Positions 1 through 9,012 of a stretch of 64,000 nucleotides of DNA are shown piece by piece. This DNA is from CALGFI01 sp963786805 (GTDB taxonomy: Bacteria > Actinomycetota > UBA4738 > HRBIN12). The notes beneath the pieces were generated by a model, which worked only from the letters and a program-made list of their open reading frames with translations, searched no databases and was not told the DNA's origin. A program made the position numbers and the translations under genes. Every line of letters starts with the position of its first letter. The first letter of the stretch is position 1. Location: positions 505,957 through 569,956 of the forward strand of contig CAWBAK010000002.1 in the NCBI GenBank assembly GCA_963786805.1. Direction: 5' to 3'.

Positions 1-169
1 GGAGGTCGCGTAGCCGGCTGTCCACGAGCCGGCGCAGGTCGCCGTCCGACATCGCGTCGTCATACAGACGCGCCCCCAGCACGCCGATGAGCTGTTCTTG
101 GATCCGGTCCCGAACCTCGACGCTTCGGTCCGGGCGTTCCTGCCGGGAGAGTCGCTCCGCGAGTGACAC
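1..169 (-). CDS. cpaF: Tad pilus secretion ATPase CpaF/TadA, N-terminus only
   Basis: Only the first 56 codons are in the window; the gene continues past the left edge. Reading leftward from a GTG at 169-167 the protein has a charged start and then RIQEQLIGVLGARLYDD and LRRLVDSRLRDL, the pattern of the N-terminal helical region of CpaF/TadA-type secretion ATPases. The GTG lies 3 nt after the stop of cpaE and is preceded by a G-rich stretch (GGGGCAGGGGGT) that can serve as ribosome binding site. In the family this cytoplasmic hexameric ATPase drives assembly of Flp pili. The assignment rests on the short N-terminus and on gene order; the Walker motifs are outside the window. Confidence 0.72.
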   Translation of the reverse strand, partial: MSLAERLSRQERPDRSVEVRDRIQEQLIGVLGARLYDDAMSDGDLRRLVDSRLRDL

Positions 170-172
170 CTT

Positions 173-1372
173 CTACCCCCTGCCCCATCGTCGATGTCCG
201 TTCGCGGCGACGGCGACCGGCTGCGGCGCGAGCGTCGCCCGGAGCAGGTCGGCGAATGCCTCGATGCTTTTGGCGACGTCGGATCGTCGCTGCTCCGCCC
301 ACAGGATCCGGCCACGGTTGAGGGAACGAGGAACCAGCGGGCTGGATGGGATCCGCCCGTCGATGTGCACCCCGACGAGACGCTCGATGTCCTGGACCGT
401 GAGATCGACCTTGCTGTCGGCCCTGTTCACCACGAAACGAAGCCGGTCGCGCGGCACTCCGAGGTTCTGGAGCGTCTGCATCGCGATCGTCATGTGGCGC
501 ACGCCGATCGCGTCGAGCCCCGTGATCAGGCAGACGGCGTCGGACAGGTCGAGAGCAGCAAGCACGTGATCCGCGTATTCCGACGTCGCGTCGACGACCG
601 TGAAGGGGAACGCCTCCTTGAGTGCGCTGAGCATCCGGGCGATCGCCGCTCCCGGAATCGGCTCCGCGCGAGGGTCCGGCCGCGACCCGAACCCGGTGAC
701 ACCCTTCACGAGCGGCGTCCCGAGCTGGGCGACGGCCTCGACGTCGGCGCCCTCGTCGAGCGTCAGGAGCTCTTGCAAGGTGCGACTCGGCTCCACTCGG
801 AAGGACGCGAACACGTCGCCAAGGTCGTGGTCGAGGTCCACGAGCGCGACCCGTGAGCCGGACCGCTCGGCGAGCGCGGCCGCGAGGTTGCACGAAAGGA
901 AGGTCTTGCCGGTCCCACCCTTCGTGGAGAAGATCGAGACGACGACGCCCGTCGGACCATGCGACCCGGTCCCGTTCGAGGTACCTCGCATGCCGGAGCT
1001 CCACTCGACGGCCCGGCGGAGCGCATCCTTGAATTCGTTCCGGCCCTTCGTGAGGTCCACGACGTCGCGAACACCCCCCCGGACGAGTCTCGGGAAGGCG
1101 CCGTCCACGGGCACGTCCCGGACGACGAGCACGGCGGTGGCCGGCGCCTCCTTGGCGGCGAACTCGGCGAGCGCGATCGCCTCGTCGTCACCCACCGACG
1201 GCGCGAGGACGACGACATCGAACGGCTCCTTGCCGTCGGCCAGAGCCATCTGAGCGCTGGCGATCGACGGGAGCCAGGACACGGCGTCCGGAGACGCCCC
1301 GAGCGCTCGCGCGACCTCAGGGGGAAAGGTGTTCGATCCCCCGACCGCGACGACCCGGCGCGTGTTGGTCAT
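173..1372 (-). CDS. cpaE: CpaE/TadZ-like pilus localisation ATPase
   Basis: 399-residue protein of the MinD/ParA-type CpaE (TadZ) family, which directs Tad pilus machinery to its site on the inner membrane. Residues 1-115 form a degenerate receiver-like domain. A linker follows, then the deviant Walker A motif STKGGTGKT at about 149-157, with the signature Lys early in the loop, and the switch region VALVDLDHDLGD near 173-185. The start ATG at 1372 overlaps the cpaB stop by 4 nt (ATGA), so the two are translationally coupled; cpaF begins 3 nt downstream. Length and layout are normal for the family. Which receiver residues, if any, are phosphorylated cannot be told from the sequence. Confidence 0.87.
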   Translation of the reverse strand: MTNTRRVVAVGGSNTFPPEVARALGASPDAVSWLPSIASAQMALADGKEPFDVVVLAPSVGDDEAIALAEFAAKEAPATAVLVVRDVPVDGAFPRLVRGGVRDVVDLTKGRNEFKDALRRAVEWSSGMRGTSNGTGSHGPTGVVVSIFSTKGGTGKTFLSCNLAAALAERSGSRVALVDLDHDLGDVFASFRVEPSRTLQELLTLDEGADVEAVAQLGTPLVKGVTGFGSRPDPRAEPIPGAAIARMLSALKEAFPFTVVDATSEYADHVLAALDLSDAVCLITGLDAIGVRHMTIAMQTLQNLGVPRDRLRFVVNRADSKVDLTVQDIERLVGVHIDGRIPSSPLVPRSLNRGRILWAEQRRSDVAKSIEAFADLLRATLAPQPVAVAANGHRRWGRG

Positions 1373-2070
1373 CGAAGCACCTTCAGCGACACCGGCGGGA
1401 CGGCGACGCCGGGCTGGTTCGGCGGCAGCAACGTCAGCCAGACGTGACCCAGCTCCTGCGCGTAGATCAGCAACGATGCCTGCTCCGGCGTGACTGCGAG
1501 CGTCAAGGTGCCGGTCCCGCCGGCTCCGACCGCACCTTCGGCCGGCCTCGCGACGGCGAGGACGAGCGCGTCCTCGATCACCACGCGCGTCGTCTGCGTT
1601 CCCGCCGCTGCGCGCGAGGTGAAGGTCCCGAACACCTCGACGTGGTCGCCTTGTTGGAGCGCCCCGGCGACGATCCGCTGAGGCTCGAGCGTGATCGCGG
1701 CCGCCTGCAGCCCTTCCGGGATGCCGAGGATGCCACCGCCCGCCTGCAGCGGTCCGGCGAGCCTCGCGGCGGCGATCTGTTCCTCCGCGAGGATCGGATA
1801 TCCCGTCCGCTGGCCGCGGAGCTGGTAGACGTCCGTGATCGCGCCAGGAACCAGATCCTCGACGTCGACGGCCTTCGCGCGGAACACGCCGTCCTCGATC
1901 AGCGGATCCAGATCCTGTCCGGCGGGCACGTCCTGCGAGGCGACGATCACCTGCACGGTCACGCGACCGTCATCCGCGCGTTCGCGAACGCCGTTCATGA
2001 ACATGAACACCCCGGCGGCGGCCGCCGCCGCTGCCAGGAAGACGACTATCGCGGTGAGTGCCCTCTTCAC
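1369..2070 (-). CDS. cpaB: Flp pilus assembly protein CpaB/RcpC
   Basis: 233-residue protein starting at a GTG at 2070 (VKRALTAIVVFLAAAAAAAG). The open frame extends further upstream, but that part overlaps the tadG gene in another frame and lacks protein-like character. It has one N-terminal membrane segment (about residues 4-22), then an SAF-like domain beginning VTVQVIVASQDVPAGQDLD, where PAGQ.L is typical of CpaB, and a C-terminal RcpC-type beta domain that includes GDHVEVFGTF. In Tad systems CpaB is a periplasmic or exoplasmic component of the pilus channel. The C-terminus overlaps the cpaE start by 4 nt. A GAGGAGGAGAT stretch just upstream of the GTG supports this start. Confidence 0.86.
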   Translation of the reverse strand: MKRALTAIVVFLAAAAAAAGVFMFMNGVRERADDGRVTVQVIVASQDVPAGQDLDPLIEDGVFRAKAVDVEDLVPGAITDVYQLRGQRTGYPILAEEQIAAARLAGPLQAGGGILGIPEGLQAAAITLEPQRIVAGALQQGDHVEVFGTFTSRAAAGTQTTRVVIEDALVLAVARPAEGAVGAGGTGTLTLAVTPEQASLLIYAQELGHVWLTLLPPNQPGVAVPPVSLKVLR

Positions 2071-2089
2071 GTCGATCTCCTCCTCGGTC

Positions 2090-3187
2090 TCATCCGGTGA
2101 GCGCCACCGCGAACAGTCCGAGGTTCGGAACGTCCGGGTTCGGGCTGAGGCCTCCGGTCTGGAACCCCATCCACACGGCCTCGAGGCAACGCAGGCTCCC
2201 GTTGTTGGAAGCCGGGTGGTTGCACATGGCTTGCGCGTTCTGCCCCGTCCACACGCGCGCGATCTGGAGGGAGGCGAACCCGATGATCGCGTACTTCTGA
2301 ACGGAGCAGTCTCCGTCGAGGTTGTCGGGGTCGAGGCTGTCGGGGCGGCACAGCGTGCCGTTGGACTGCAACTGCTGGGAAGGGTCGTTGACGGGGAAGA
2401 ACAGGACCTGGCCGGCCTCGGCATTGATGTCGTTGTTCAGAGCGTTCCCCTGGAACCCGTTGCCCCGGCAGACGTACTCGAGGGGCGGCGGATCGATCAA
2501 GAGCGACCCGGGATAGCCGGTGTCGATCCAGGTGCCGACGTCACTCTGGCTGACGTTCCCTCCGCAAGCGCCCAGCGGCTCGACGCCCCACGTCGTGAGG
2601 TCGACGAGACCCCACTCAGCGTTCGTGAGGGCGGTCGTATCGTTCGGGGTCCCGTTGTCCCACCAGAAGAAGCATCGGGAGACACCGACCACGAGCGTCA
2701 TGCCGAACGGGATCTCACAGTCCGACAGGCGGTCCAGCGAGAGCATGAGCGGCGCCACGTTCGAGGCGCCGCCGGCCCCTCCCCAGATGGCCGTCGCGGT
2801 CGCCGCCACCGGCTTCGGAGACGAGATCCCGATGGCCGGGCCGAACATGAGGCCTTGCTCGCCGCCGAAGTACACGGTGACCTGACCGCCCTCCACGACG
2901 CAGCCCGGGGAGTAGTCGCTCGACTGGGTCGCCACGGCGTCGGAAACGTTCGACTGGGCGATGCTCGCCGCCGCCGCGTCGGCGCCGGCGAGGCCCTCAC
3001 CGGTTGCGCACGAGTACGCGGCCGCGAGCGCCGCGGCGTCGTTCGAGGTGCGGATCCGCCGGTACTTCGTCCACAGGAGGCCGCCGTCGACCGTCATGGC
3101 CAGCATCCCGACCAGGACGACGAGCAAGAGGGCCACGATGACTGCGGTGGCGCCCGATTCCTCGTCCAGTCGTCGCCTCATTCGCAT
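2090..3187 (-). CDS. TadG-like membrane-anchored pilus-associated protein
   Basis: 365 residues from ATG 3187, preceded by GGGGA about 8 nt upstream; a second ATG at 3181 overlaps the tadE stop as ATGA. Residues 1-45 match the TadE/TadG N-terminus: a short basic stretch, then ESGATAVIVALLLVVLVGML, a glutamate-led hydrophobic helix like a pilin-type signal, followed by VDGGLLWTKYRRIRTSNDAA. The rest is a large secreted domain rich in Gly, Asn and Cys (paired cysteines such as CATG, CGGN, CRGN and CNHP), suggesting disulfide-stabilised extracellular folding. TadG-like proteins are minor pilin-like or anchoring subunits. The large domain itself resembles nothing I recognise. Confidence 0.75.
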   Translation of the reverse strand: MRMRRRLDEESGATAVIVALLLVVLVGMLAMTVDGGLLWTKYRRIRTSNDAAALAAAYSCATGEGLAGADAAAASIAQSNVSDAVATQSSDYSPGCVVEGGQVTVYFGGEQGLMFGPAIGISSPKPVAATATAIWGGAGGASNVAPLMLSLDRLSDCEIPFGMTLVVGVSRCFFWWDNGTPNDTTALTNAEWGLVDLTTWGVEPLGACGGNVSQSDVGTWIDTGYPGSLLIDPPPLEYVCRGNGFQGNALNNDINAEAGQVLFFPVNDPSQQLQSNGTLCRPDSLDPDNLDGDCSVQKYAIIGFASLQIARVWTGQNAQAMCNHPASNNGSLRCLEAVWMGFQTGGLSPNPDVPNLGLFAVALTG

Positions 3188-3576
3188 CGGAACGTCCCCG
3201 CGACATTCATCGTGAACGAGAGGTCCGGCAGGAGGGGGATATGGATCGGCACCTGCTGGTCCCATGAGACGGTGACGGGCTGCCCAGGGGTCACGGCGCA
3301 GTCGGTATCGGCAGCCGGCGTGCCGGGACCGATGGGATTCCCGTTGGCCGACTGCGTTACCCGATCTTGGATCAGGGTGGGGGTGCAGCTCGTGGAATCC
3401 GGTCGGCAGTGCACGGCGGCATAGCGGGCACCCTCCCGCGCGGCGCTCACGTAGTTAACCGTTCGCATGAGCGCGATCCCGAACGCGATGATCCCGAAGA
3501 GGATCACGATGAGCAGCGGTAGAAGTAGCGCGAACTCCACGGCCGCAGCACCACGCTCGTTCCGCCATCTCAACAC
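3178..3576 (-). CDS. TadE-like minor pseudopilin
   Basis: 132 residues. The start is set at GTG 3576 because GAAGGAGAT sits immediately upstream; the longer frame adds an unlikely Arg/Gly-rich leader that would cover the intergenic hairpins. The sequence begins with a basic patch and then ERGAAAVEFALLLPLLIVIL, the classic TadE signature of a Glu five residues into a hydrophobic helix, continuing into NYVSAAREGARYAAV. This class of pseudopilin is cleaved by prepilin peptidase and needed for Flp pilus biogenesis. Two cysteines (CRPDSTSC) follow in the extracellular part. It overlaps the tadG-like gene by 10 nt. Confidence 0.83.
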   Translation of the reverse strand: MLRWRNERGAAAVEFALLLPLLIVILFGIIAFGIALMRTVNYVSAAREGARYAAVHCRPDSTSCTPTLIQDRVTQSANGNPIGPGTPAADTDCAVTPGQPVTVSWDQQVPIHIPLLPDLSFTMNVAGTFRCE

Positions 3577-3610
3577 GACATCTCCTTCGTTCTCATTCCG
3601 GCCACCATCT

Positions 3611-3654
3611 CTTCCCCGGGGTCCGGGGAAGAGAGAGCGGCCGGAGCCGCTCTC
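3611..3654 (-). terminator. Two adjacent perfect hairpins between pilin and tadE
   Basis: CTTCCCCGG (3611-3619) pairs with CCGGGGAAG (3623-3631) across a 3-nt loop, and GAGAGCGGC (3633-3641) pairs with GCCGCTCTC (3646-3654) across a 4-nt loop. Both 9-bp stems are perfect and stand one base apart, in the 93-bp gap just after the pilin stop. There is no clear U-run, so this may be a partial terminator or an mRNA 3'-end stabiliser that gives more pilin than assembly proteins. Confidence 0.7.
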
Positions 3655-3669
3655 ACGGCGCACGAACGA

Positions 3670-3915
3670 TCAGACGCAGGGACCGCCGTTCGCAGTGTCG
3701 ACACAGGTGGCCGTATCGGTCAGCCGGTTGTTGATCGCTGTTCCCAGCAAGAACGCACCGACGACGAGCACGATGGCGATCAAAGAGACCAGCAGTGCGT
3801 ACTCGGCCGCGGTTGCCCCGACCTCGCTGCGCACCATCTCCACGAGCCGGACGTGCATACGCGAACGGAGGTCACCGATCGTCACCCGCACGAACGTGTG
3901 AGCCTGAAGCAGCAT
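3670..3915 (-). CDS. flp: Flp-type major pilin
   Basis: 81-residue precursor. The ATG at 3915 has an excellent ribosome binding site (AAGGAGGTGACATCCAG). The N-terminal 30 residues form a long basic leader, followed by SEVGATAAEYALLVSLIAIV: the Flp cleavage context (Gly then a Glu-Tyr pair five to six residues on) and the hydrophobic assembly helix. The mature part is short and ends with two cysteines (CVDTANGGPCV), which could form a C-terminal disulfide. This is the first gene of the pilus operon and would be the shaft subunit. The prepilin peptidase is not in the window. Confidence 0.88.
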   Translation of the reverse strand: MLLQAHTFVRVTIGDLRSRMHVRLVEMVRSEVGATAAEYALLVSLIAIVLVVGAFLLGTAINNRLTDTATCVDTANGGPCV

Positions 3916-4003
3916 CTGGATGTCACCTCCTTCGCGCATGCGGGCCGGGTGGCAGGCCCTGTTCGGGAGGACACCCGGCATCTGTTGTAGTCGTGGGCGA
4001 AAC

Positions 4004-4084
4004 GTAGCGACGGCCGCTACAGCGTCGCTATCCGCACTTCCGCGGTACGCACATCGGTAACGTTTGCGTACGCGGGTGTACGTA
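4004..4084. promoter_or_regulatory. Pilin upstream region: inverted repeats and TGTACGTA-type motifs
   Basis: In the 199-bp gap between the pilin and the regulator gene, GTAGCG (4004-4009) pairs with CGCTAC (4015-4020). The overlapping TAGCGACG (4005-4012) pairs with CGTCGCTA (4023-4030), allowing alternative stem-loops. Further up are TGCGTACG (4065-4072) and TGTACGTA (4077-4084), exactly 12 bp apart. The same motif at the same spacing recurs on the other side of the regulator gene (5009 and 5021), so these are good candidates for that regulator's binding sites. No convincing -35/-10 pair was found. Confidence 0.5.
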
Positions 4085-4114
4085 AAGGGATCGGGACGCC
4101 CGGAAGTTCCGCGA

Positions 4115-4906
4115 TCAGTTGGAGACGACGGATCCGGCGCCGGCGCTCGAGAGCGCGCCGATCACGTCCAACGGGGGGACGACGTTCGACGCAGGAATCG
4201 CGTCCGACGTGGCGACGACGTCCGACGTGGGGAGCGTCAGCACGCCCATGCGCGCGGCAGCAGTGACCGCGGCGATCCGACCGCTCGCGCCGAGCTTGCG
4301 GTAGATGTGGTTCAGGTGCGTCGTCACCGTTCGTTCCCGAACGCCGAGACGCCGGGCGATCTCGCGGGCGGTGAGGCCGTCCGCGGCCGCGACTAGGACC
4401 ATGTGCTCGCGGGGGGTAAGGACGCTCGTGGACACCCGTTGATGGTCGATCCGCTCGACGATCCCTCCGAGCGCACCTCGTGGCAGGCCCTCGAGGACGA
4501 GCTCGCCCTGGGCGGCCCTGCGGGTTGCCTCGATGTATCGCTCGGGCGACGAGTTCTTGTGCACGAAGCCGTCCGCCCCGGCGAACAGGGCCTGAGAGAT
4601 CGCGCTTGGACTCAGGTCGGTTCCCGTCGCCAGGATCGTGAGCTGAGGGAACCGCTCGCGGATCGCGCGGATCAGCCAGAACGAGTCGTGCTCGCCGCCG
4701 AGCTCGACCCCGAGAAGGACGACGACGCCGGCGGGCCCCTTGACCCCGGACACCACATCGAGGGCCGTGTCGGCGTCACCAGCTTCGCCCAAGACCTGGA
4801 TGTCGGGAACCGACTCGAAGAGCATATGCAGGCTCATCCGGACGACGCCGATGGCCTCGACGATGACGACGCCGGCCGCTGGGGCCGTCCGCCGTGGGGA
4901 AGACAC
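4115..4906 (-). CDS. Orphan NarL/LuxR-type regulator with non-canonical receiver
   Basis: 263 residues from GTG 4906, which follows AGGGAGGGAGCGAG; the frame is open further upstream without a comparable ribosome site. Residues 12-135 are a response-regulator receiver fold and 163-209 a LuxR helix-turn-helix (LTPREHMVL, then REIARRLGVRERTVTTHL). The receiver lacks its key residues: the acidic pair expected after strand 1 is E17-A18, and the phosphoacceptor position at the end of strand 3 is G66 (VVVLLGVELGG). The conserved Lys (K117 in VHKN) is kept. Phosphorylation is therefore unlikely and a ligand or protein partner may control it. A 35-residue C-terminal tail carries repeated SDVV/SDAI/SNVV units. 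No sensor kinase is adjacent. It probably controls the pilus operon and itself. Confidence 0.85.
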   Translation of the reverse strand: MSSPRRTAPAAGVVIVEAIGVVRMSLHMLFESVPDIQVLGEAGDADTALDVVSGVKGPAGVVVLLGVELGGEHDSFWLIRAIRERFPQLTILATGTDLSPSAISQALFAGADGFVHKNSSPERYIEATRRAAQGELVLEGLPRGALGGIVERIDHQRVSTSVLTPREHMVLVAAADGLTAREIARRLGVRERTVTTHLNHIYRKLGASGRIAAVTAAARMGVLTLPTSDVVATSDAIPASNVVPPLDVIGALSSAGAGSVVSN

Positions 4907-4970
4907 CTCGCTCCCTCCCTTAGATGAGAATCCTCTTCCCGTTGCGTAGGCTGTAACCCTAGTGGGGGAC

Positions 4971-5028
4971 ACGTAACGTGTACAAGACGTAGACCTCCAA
5001 AAGTTCCCTGTACGTAGGCTTGTACGTA
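4971..5028. promoter_or_regulatory. Repeated TGTACGTA motifs upstream of the regulator
   Basis: TGTACGTA occurs at 5009-5016 and 5021-5028, a 12-bp period, in the context TACGTAGGCT-TGTACGTAGA. Weaker relatives precede it (ACGTAACGTGTACAAGACGTAG, 4971-4992, split here as ACGTAACGTG and TACAAGACGTAG). The cluster lies 65-122 bp upstream of the GTG start of the receiver-type regulator, as expected for an autoregulatory operator. Confidence 0.5.
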
Positions 5029-5074
5029 GAATCGAGTAGTTACCGCTGATGCGAGCTGGCTAACGGGAGCCCGA

Positions 5075-5099
5075 GGGGACCGGGCACAGCTCGGTCCCC
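5075..5099 (-). terminator. Hairpin after the decayed groEL copy
   Basis: GGGGACCG (5075-5082) and CGGTCCCC (5092-5099) form a perfect 8-bp stem with a 9-nt loop, about 30 bp after the relic groEL stop. The arrangement parallels the hairpin after intact groEL, so it looks like the old terminator. It lacks a U-run. Confidence 0.5.
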
Positions 5100-5128
5100 C
5101 CTGTGCGAGGCGTGACGATTCGACACGC

Positions 5129-5340
5129 TCAGTGCACGTCGCCGTGACCGCCCCGCCCCAGGCGGCTCTTCCTCGTCCTCGGGCCTCTCCACGCCTGGGC
5201 CCTCGGCCGTGACGATGATCCGCGCGGTCGAGGCGGCGTTCTGGAGCGCCGACGGCGTGGCCTTCGTCTGGCCAGGATCCAGGCCTTGAACATGTCCCCC
5301 AGCGTCGGGATGCAATGCGCCGGTGTAGGCCACCGCGACC
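5129..5340 (-). pseudogene. Relic of a groEL 3' end, frameshifted
   Basis: About 210 bp align with the last 70 codons of the neighbouring intact groEL, but only by changing frame. One frame gives GDMFKAWILA (intact gene: VDMFKAGILD). The next gives SALQNAASTARIIVTAEG and VERPEDEEE (intact: SALQNAASIAGIIITAEG, VEKPEEEE). A third gives GGHGDVH then stop (intact: GGHGHMH then stop). Several indels make it non-functional. It differs from the adjacent groEL at many bases, so it is either an old tandem duplicate or what remains of a second, divergent groEL. Sequence upstream of 5340 no longer matches groEL recognisably. Confidence 0.8.
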
Positions 5341-5723
5341 TCGTTCTCGTGGCCGCGTCCGGATAGTGAGTCGAGGGTTCCCGGGAACGGCCACTGCGCG
5401 GAGGGGGCGCGTGGCTGCGGGCGGCCGGGCCTCCCGGCGATCGCCCTCGCGGGTCAGATGGTGCTCGTCGGCCGCCGCGTCGAGGATCTCGAGTGGTGAT
5501 CGAATCCGTCATGACCGAGCGCGCTCCCATGACGATCGCCGAGAAGGTTGTCTTGCCATTCCGAAGGGAGCGTTCCCAGCCGAGGTCGGTAGGACGTTCG
5601 AGTGATGGAGCACACAGCGGCGCTTCCCTCGCAGCACTCGAGGGACCAGGCCGCGAGGTTGTTCTTCCACAAGAGATCGTCGGCGGCCTTCCCGGGAGCC
5701 GATCACCGGCCAGCACCTGAACC
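5341..5723. other. Non-coding stretch, probably decayed sequence
   Basis: No open frame here looks like a protein. Frames on both strands are Arg/Ser/Pro-rich shadows, and the 75-codon plus-strand frame at 5493-5720 resembles no family. It probably represents the rest of the decayed gene whose 3' end is the groEL relic. Confidence 0.4.
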
Positions 5724-5757
5724 ACGAGTGGCCGGGGATACTTCCCCGGCCACTCGT
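5724..5757 (-). terminator. Strong terminator-like hairpin after groEL
   Basis: ACGAGTGGCCGGGG (5724-5737) and CCCCGGCCACTCGT (5744-5757) form a perfect 14-bp stem with a 6-nt loop, 25 nt downstream of the groEL stop. No U-run follows, which is common for terminators in high-GC actinobacteria. Confidence 0.75.
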
Positions 5758-5782
5758 CAAACAGAACGACGCTTACGCGGCG

Positions 5783-7399
<1,617 letters not shown>

Positions 7400-7485
7400 G
7401 CGTTGATTCCTCCTTCACAACCCCTCAGCGGAGCGAGGGCTCGGCGCCAGGCGCTCGAGCCCTCCATCCGAAATGCGCCGGGTTC

Positions 7486-7785
<300 letters not shown>

Positions 7786-7817
7786 GCCCGTTCCTCCTCC
7801 TGCTGTCCGTTTCCCGG

Positions 7818-7844
7818 TTAGCACTCGGCCGGGATGAGTGCTAA
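7818..7844. promoter_or_regulatory. CIRCE operator (HrcA binding site)
   Basis: TTAGCACTC (7818-7826), a 9-bp spacer, and GAGTGCTAA (7836-7844): a perfect match to the CIRCE consensus inverted repeat. It lies just downstream of the predicted -10 and 33 bp upstream of the groES ATG, where bound HrcA repressor would block transcription until heat stress. Confidence 0.97.
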
Positions 7845-7845
7845 C

Positions 7846-7875
7846 AGGATAGCCACGCGAGTGCCAAGGGGTCAA
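7846..7875 (-). promoter_or_regulatory. groES-groEL promoter
   Basis: On the minus strand TTGACC (7875-7870) and TATCCT (7851-7846) are separated by 18 bp, a good sigma-A-type -35/-10 pair. The CIRCE operator begins 1 bp after the -10. Confidence 0.75.
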
Positions 7876-8002
7876 CGCCGGGACCTCCCGCGGCACCCGG
7901 CGCAGCGGCCCGGCCAGGCCAAGCTCACGCCGCCTTCAGTTGAGCCGCGTTCGGGCCGATGCCTGAGCTACCTCGTTTCCTCCGGATCTCCGGCCACGGG
8001 GG

Positions 8003-9007
8003 GTGACCGCTTCGGTGAGCCAAGCTCATCCAACGACCTTGCGCCCATTTCGGGGTGGGGCCTTCGCCGGCTGTTTGGCCGTTGCGATCATCGTCATCCA
8101 GCTCCTCGCAACGGAGGCCCTCGCGTACCCGCCGGTGCTGGTTCCTGAGCGCGGTGCCTACCTGGGATCGTGGGTCGCACCTCGAGCCGGTGAGACCGGC
8201 CACGAGCCCATACGGCGTGTCGAGCGCGCGATCGACCGGAGGTTCGCCATCGACCATCGGTACTACCGATGGAACCAATCCCTTCCCATGAAGTACGACA
8301 AGGCTTCGTATCGGGCGGAGAGATTGCCCTTCCTCAGCTGGAAGGCGATGCGTACGGACGGCACCATCGTCCCGTGGAACGAGATCGCCACAGGAGTCCG
8401 CGACCGGTGGATCGTGAGGCAAGCGCGAAGGTTCAGAGCGTTCGGGGCGCCGGTCTACCTGTCGTTCCACGACGAACCTGAGAGCGATGGGGAGTTCGGG
8501 TCGCCTGCGGAGTTCGCGTCTGCATTCCGGCACATCGTCGAGGTCTTCCGTGAGGAGCGCGTCGATAATGTCGCCTTCGTATGGACGATGATGTCCTGGA
8601 CCTTCGACAAGGGCTCAGGCAGAGATCCGATGGACTGGTATCCGGGAGACGGATACGTCGACATCATCGGAACGAATGGATACAACTGGTTCCCGATGAA
8701 ACCGCGCTGGGATTCCTTTCAAGAGATCATGGCTCCGACGATGAGCTTTGCGAGCGAACGAGATAAGCCCGTCTTCGTCGTCGAATTCGGTGTGATGGAG
8801 GATCCGGACGACCCGGAGCGAAAGGCGGATTGGTTCCGCAGCATCCGCGATGCGGGCAAGGAATGGTCGAGGCTCAAGGGCCTGATCTACTTCGACGAGG
8901 TCAAGGACGGCTATCCGTGGGTCACGGACAGCTCTTCGAGCGCGCGCTCCGGATATGCCGACATGGCGGACTCTCGGTGGCTCTCGGTGATGCCCCAGAT
9001 CGGCTAG
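8003..9007 (+). CDS. Secreted GH26-like glycoside hydrolase
   Basis: 334 residues. The N-terminus has a signal-peptide-like hydrophobic stretch (about 19-40, ending near ALAYPP). The body resembles family GH26 (beta-mannanase-type TIM barrel): FHDEPE at 155-160 supplies a candidate acid/base Glu (E158), VVEFGV near 259-264 a candidate nucleophile (E261), and WYPGDGYVDIIGTNGYNW is the aromatic stretch before it. It is a paralogue of the protein at 11767-13323 but lacks that protein's C-terminal module. GTG 8003 was taken as start; a second GTG at 8015 is equally possible. It converges on the metallophosphatase gene with only 5 bp between. A role in trimming or remodelling the cell's own polysaccharide is inference. 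Confidence 0.72.
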   Translation: MTASVSQAHPTTLRPFRGGAFAGCLAVAIIVIQLLATEALAYPPVLVPERGAYLGSWVAPRAGETGHEPIRRVERAIDRRFAIDHRYYRWNQSLPMKYDKASYRAERLPFLSWKAMRTDGTIVPWNEIATGVRDRWIVRQARRFRAFGAPVYLSFHDEPESDGEFGSPAEFASAFRHIVEVFREERVDNVAFVWTMMSWTFDKGSGRDPMDWYPGDGYVDIIGTNGYNWFPMKPRWDSFQEIMAPTMSFASERDKPVFVVEFGVMEDPDDPERKADWFRSIRDAGKEWSRLKGLIYFDEVKDGYPWVTDSSSSARSGYADMADSRWLSVMPQIG

Positions 9008-9012
9008 TCGCG

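Noticed and set aside
1369..2424. Longer 351-codon version of cpaB
   Set aside because: The extra N-terminal part is Arg/Ser/Thr-rich and antisense-like over the tadG-like gene; a GTG at 2070 with GGAGGAGAT upstream gives a normal CpaB.
5493..5720. 75-codon plus-strand gene between the groEL relic and groEL
   Set aside because: No recognisable family, no good ribosome site, and low-complexity Ser/Arg/Pro composition typical of a shadow frame.
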